Positions 54,147 to 55,550 of a stretch of DNA of 55,550 nt are shown piece by piece. Within the stretch, counting starts at the first letter, position 1, and each line of letters opens with the position of its first letter. Source of the DNA: Actinophytocola gossypii. GTDB lineage: Bacteria; Actinomycetota; Actinomycetes; Mycobacteriales; Pseudonocardiaceae. A model generated the notes under the pieces. That model did not search any database and was not told the DNA's origin. It was given only the letters and a program-made list of their open reading frames with translations. The stretch spans positions 1 to 55,550 of the forward strand of contig NZ_JAFFZE010000033.1 in NCBI RefSeq assembly GCF_025165815.1, in the 5' to 3' direction. The translations under genes were made by a program, and so were the position numbers.

Positions 54147-55550
54147 CTACTTCTTCGGCGGCTTCTCCCCGGGATCGCGGCCGACGACGCCGCTGAAGTT
54201 GGCCGCGGGGTCCTGGTCGTCGAACAGCTGGCCGGTGGTGCGCCACTTGCTCTGCCGGGTCTGGTCGCCGCCACCCTGACCGCCGCCCGCGCCCATGCCC
54301 ATCGGCATCCCGCCCATCGCGCCGGGCTGGCCGCCGCCCCCACCGGCACCGCCGCCGGAAGCCGAGGCCGCCGCCGGGCGCTGCTCTGGTCCGCCGTCGG
54401 GAGCCTGGGAGCCGGTCATCGCACCCGGAGCGCCGCCGCCGGGGGCGGCACCCGACGTGCCGGGGGTCTCGGCACCGCCGAACGAGCCACCGCCACCACC
54501 AACACCACCGCCGCCGCCGAACGAGCCACCGCCGCCGCCAGCGCCGCCTCCGCCGCCACCGGCCAGGGATTCCGCGCCGGAGCCGAAGCTGGACGGCGGG
54601 GTCACCTCCGGGAGCGGGGTGTCGGCGCCGGGCAGATCGGAGTCCGGGCCGAAGTCCATGTCGTAGGTCTCGGGCGTGCCGTCGTCGACGGTCATCTTCA
54701 GGCGGTCGGTCGGGCCGGGGACCTGCTCCAGCGTGATCGCCGCGTCGCCGTCCTGGATCACCGCCTTGCCGTTCTCGGCCTGGATGACGCCGTCCTCGGG
54801 CACCTCACCCGGCTCGGCGGTCCAGTCGACCACGTACTCCGACGGTTCGCCCTTGCCGTCGTCGACGGTGACCGTGCTGCGGCCGCGGACGTCGGGCTGC
54901 CCGACGGTGATCGTCCGGTTGCCGTCGCGGATGGTCACCTCCTTGCCGGCGCCCGGCATGCCGGCACCGGGAAGGGACGCTCCGGGCAGTTGACCGCCGG
55001 GAAGACCGGACAGGCCGGTGTCCCCCAACGAGGAACCGGGTGGCACCAAGCCGGGTCCGGAGAACTGCGGGCTCGTCGAACCGGACGGACCGCCCACGCT
55101 GGACGGCACGGTCGGCACGTCCGCGGAGGACATGTCGGTGGACGAAGGGTCGGGCATGCTCGGCGGCGGGGTGCTCACCGGCGGCATCGAGGGACCGCCG
55201 GGTCCACCGGGACCACTCGGACCACCGGGGCTCCCCGGCCCGGTCGGGCCTGGGCCGGTCGGGCCGGGGCCAGTCGGACCCGGCTGCTGCGGCGGCAAAG
55301 CCTCACCAAACTTGTTCTCGTACTCCCCCAAATACGAATTCAACTCCTCATAAAACCTGTTCACCGCCTCCGCGGCGTCATCACACGTCTGCGTGAAAGT
55401 CTCATACAAAGAATCATGCAAATCAACATTGAACGAATCACGAATCCACGCCTTGCACTCCCGCCGCACATACTCCTTGTTCTCATCATTCAAATCACAG
55501 TCATCCGAACGAATCCGCCCCTCCAAATCCGTCCCACACTGCGAATCCAC
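54147..55550 (-). CDS. Gly/Pro-rich protein resembling type VII secretion-associated proteins, C-terminal part
   Basis: 467 residues are visible and the gene continues past the right edge; a GTG at 55550 is in frame only by the cut. A helical, charged, Cys-containing segment (residues 1-85) has low-GC DNA. Then comes a collagen-like GPTGPG run, a Ser/Pro/Gly linker, a beta-rich middle (VTVDDGKGEPSEYVVDWTAE), long Gly tracts, and a conserved end around SKWRTTGQLFDDQDPAANFS and GVVGRDPGEKPPKK. That end is of a kind often seen in Pseudonocardiales proteins near WXG100 genes. A role in the ESX system is inferred from the tail only. Confidence 0.75.
   Translation of the reverse strand: MDSQCGTDLEGRIRSDDCDLNDENKEYVRRECKAWIRDSFNVDLHDSLYETFTQTCDDAAEAVNRFYEELNSYLGEYENKFGEALPPQQPGPTGPGPTGPGPTGPGSPGGPSGPGGPGGPSMPPVSTPPPSMPDPSSTDMSSADVPTVPSSVGGPSGSTSPQFSGPGLVPPGSSLGDTGLSGLPGGQLPGASLPGAGMPGAGKEVTIRDGNRTITVGQPDVRGRSTVTVDDGKGEPSEYVVDWTAEPGEVPEDGVIQAENGKAVIQDGDAAITLEQVPGPTDRLKMTVDDGTPETYDMDFGPDSDLPGADTPLPEVTPPSSFGSGAESLAGGGGGGAGGGGGSFGGGGGVGGGGGSFGGAETPGTSGAAPGGGAPGAMTGSQAPDGGPEQRPAAASASGGGAGGGGGQPGAMGGMPMGMGAGGGQGGGDQTRQSKWRTTGQLFDDQDPAANFSGVVGRDPGEKPPKK

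Noticed and set aside
55548-55550. GTG at the right edge as the true start of the Gly/Pro-rich protein
   Set aside because: It coincides with the window boundary; upstream sequence is not visible, so the gene is treated as partial.

Overview
The window is high-GC (about 70 percent or more) actinobacterial chromosome. Gene content and order point to the Pseudonocardiales (relatives of Amycolatopsis, Saccharothrix, Lentzea and Actinokineospora). No rRNA, tRNA, phage, IS element or CRISPR array was seen. Two blocks follow the order known from Mycobacterium tuberculosis. The first (1-7521) is sucC, an M23 peptidase, pcrA/uvrD1 and chorismate mutase. The second (18507-53265) is guaA ... choD, guaB3, guaB, DUF5319, rsdA, sigD, bldM-like, whiB3, groEL1, groES, tsaD, rimI, tsaB, tsaE, alr, nnr and glmS.

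Layout. 1-4521: the N-terminal part of sucC, a large integral membrane protein, a 1.2 kb non-coding stretch with a 43-bp tandem repeat array, an M23 peptidase and a small Cys-containing protein. 4597-8692: pcrA, divergent from a leaderless Phe/Tyr-rich leader peptide with an attenuator-like hairpin ahead of chorismate mutase, then a small membrane protein and a PIG-L deacetylase. 8693-18451: an envelope-sensing region with two single-pass membrane proteins, two tandem Ser/Thr kinases, a PspC-type histidine kinase with its LuxR-type response regulator, a PspC/LiaF-like membrane protein and a small membrane protein. The two membrane proteins and the second kinase appear to share one extracytoplasmic domain.

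18507-29464: purine synthesis genes (guaA, guaB3, guaB) surround an oxidative set (aldehyde dehydrogenase, FAD monooxygenase, MBL-fold protein, ChoD-like GMC oxidoreductase) and a double-GNAT protein; several of these genes are joined by 4-bp GTGA overlaps. 29560-35260: DUF5319, a 59-aa protein, RsdA and SigD, a BldM-like regulator lacking its phospho-acceptor, a MerR/B12-type regulator with a coupled helical protein, and WhiB3/WhiD. 35328-39508: groES-groEL1 under a CIRCE element with a strong hairpin between the two genes, then a secreted amidase.

39567-53265: DUF4873, an epimerase, the t6A genes tsaD-rimI-tsaB and (after an inserted accessory block of HAD, P1 peptidase, aldo/keto reductase, TetR and HAD) tsaE, coupled to an alpha/beta hydrolase and alr, then nnr and glmS. 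The window ends with an alpha/beta hydrolase and the C-terminal 467 residues of a Gly/Pro-rich protein resembling type VII secretion-associated proteins.

The observations most worth following are the aromatic leader peptide and mutually exclusive hairpins before chorismate mutase, the shared extracytoplasmic domain beside the kinases, and a 22-bp dispersed repeat family that forms a tandem array in one place and a perfect hairpin at convergent gene ends elsewhere.
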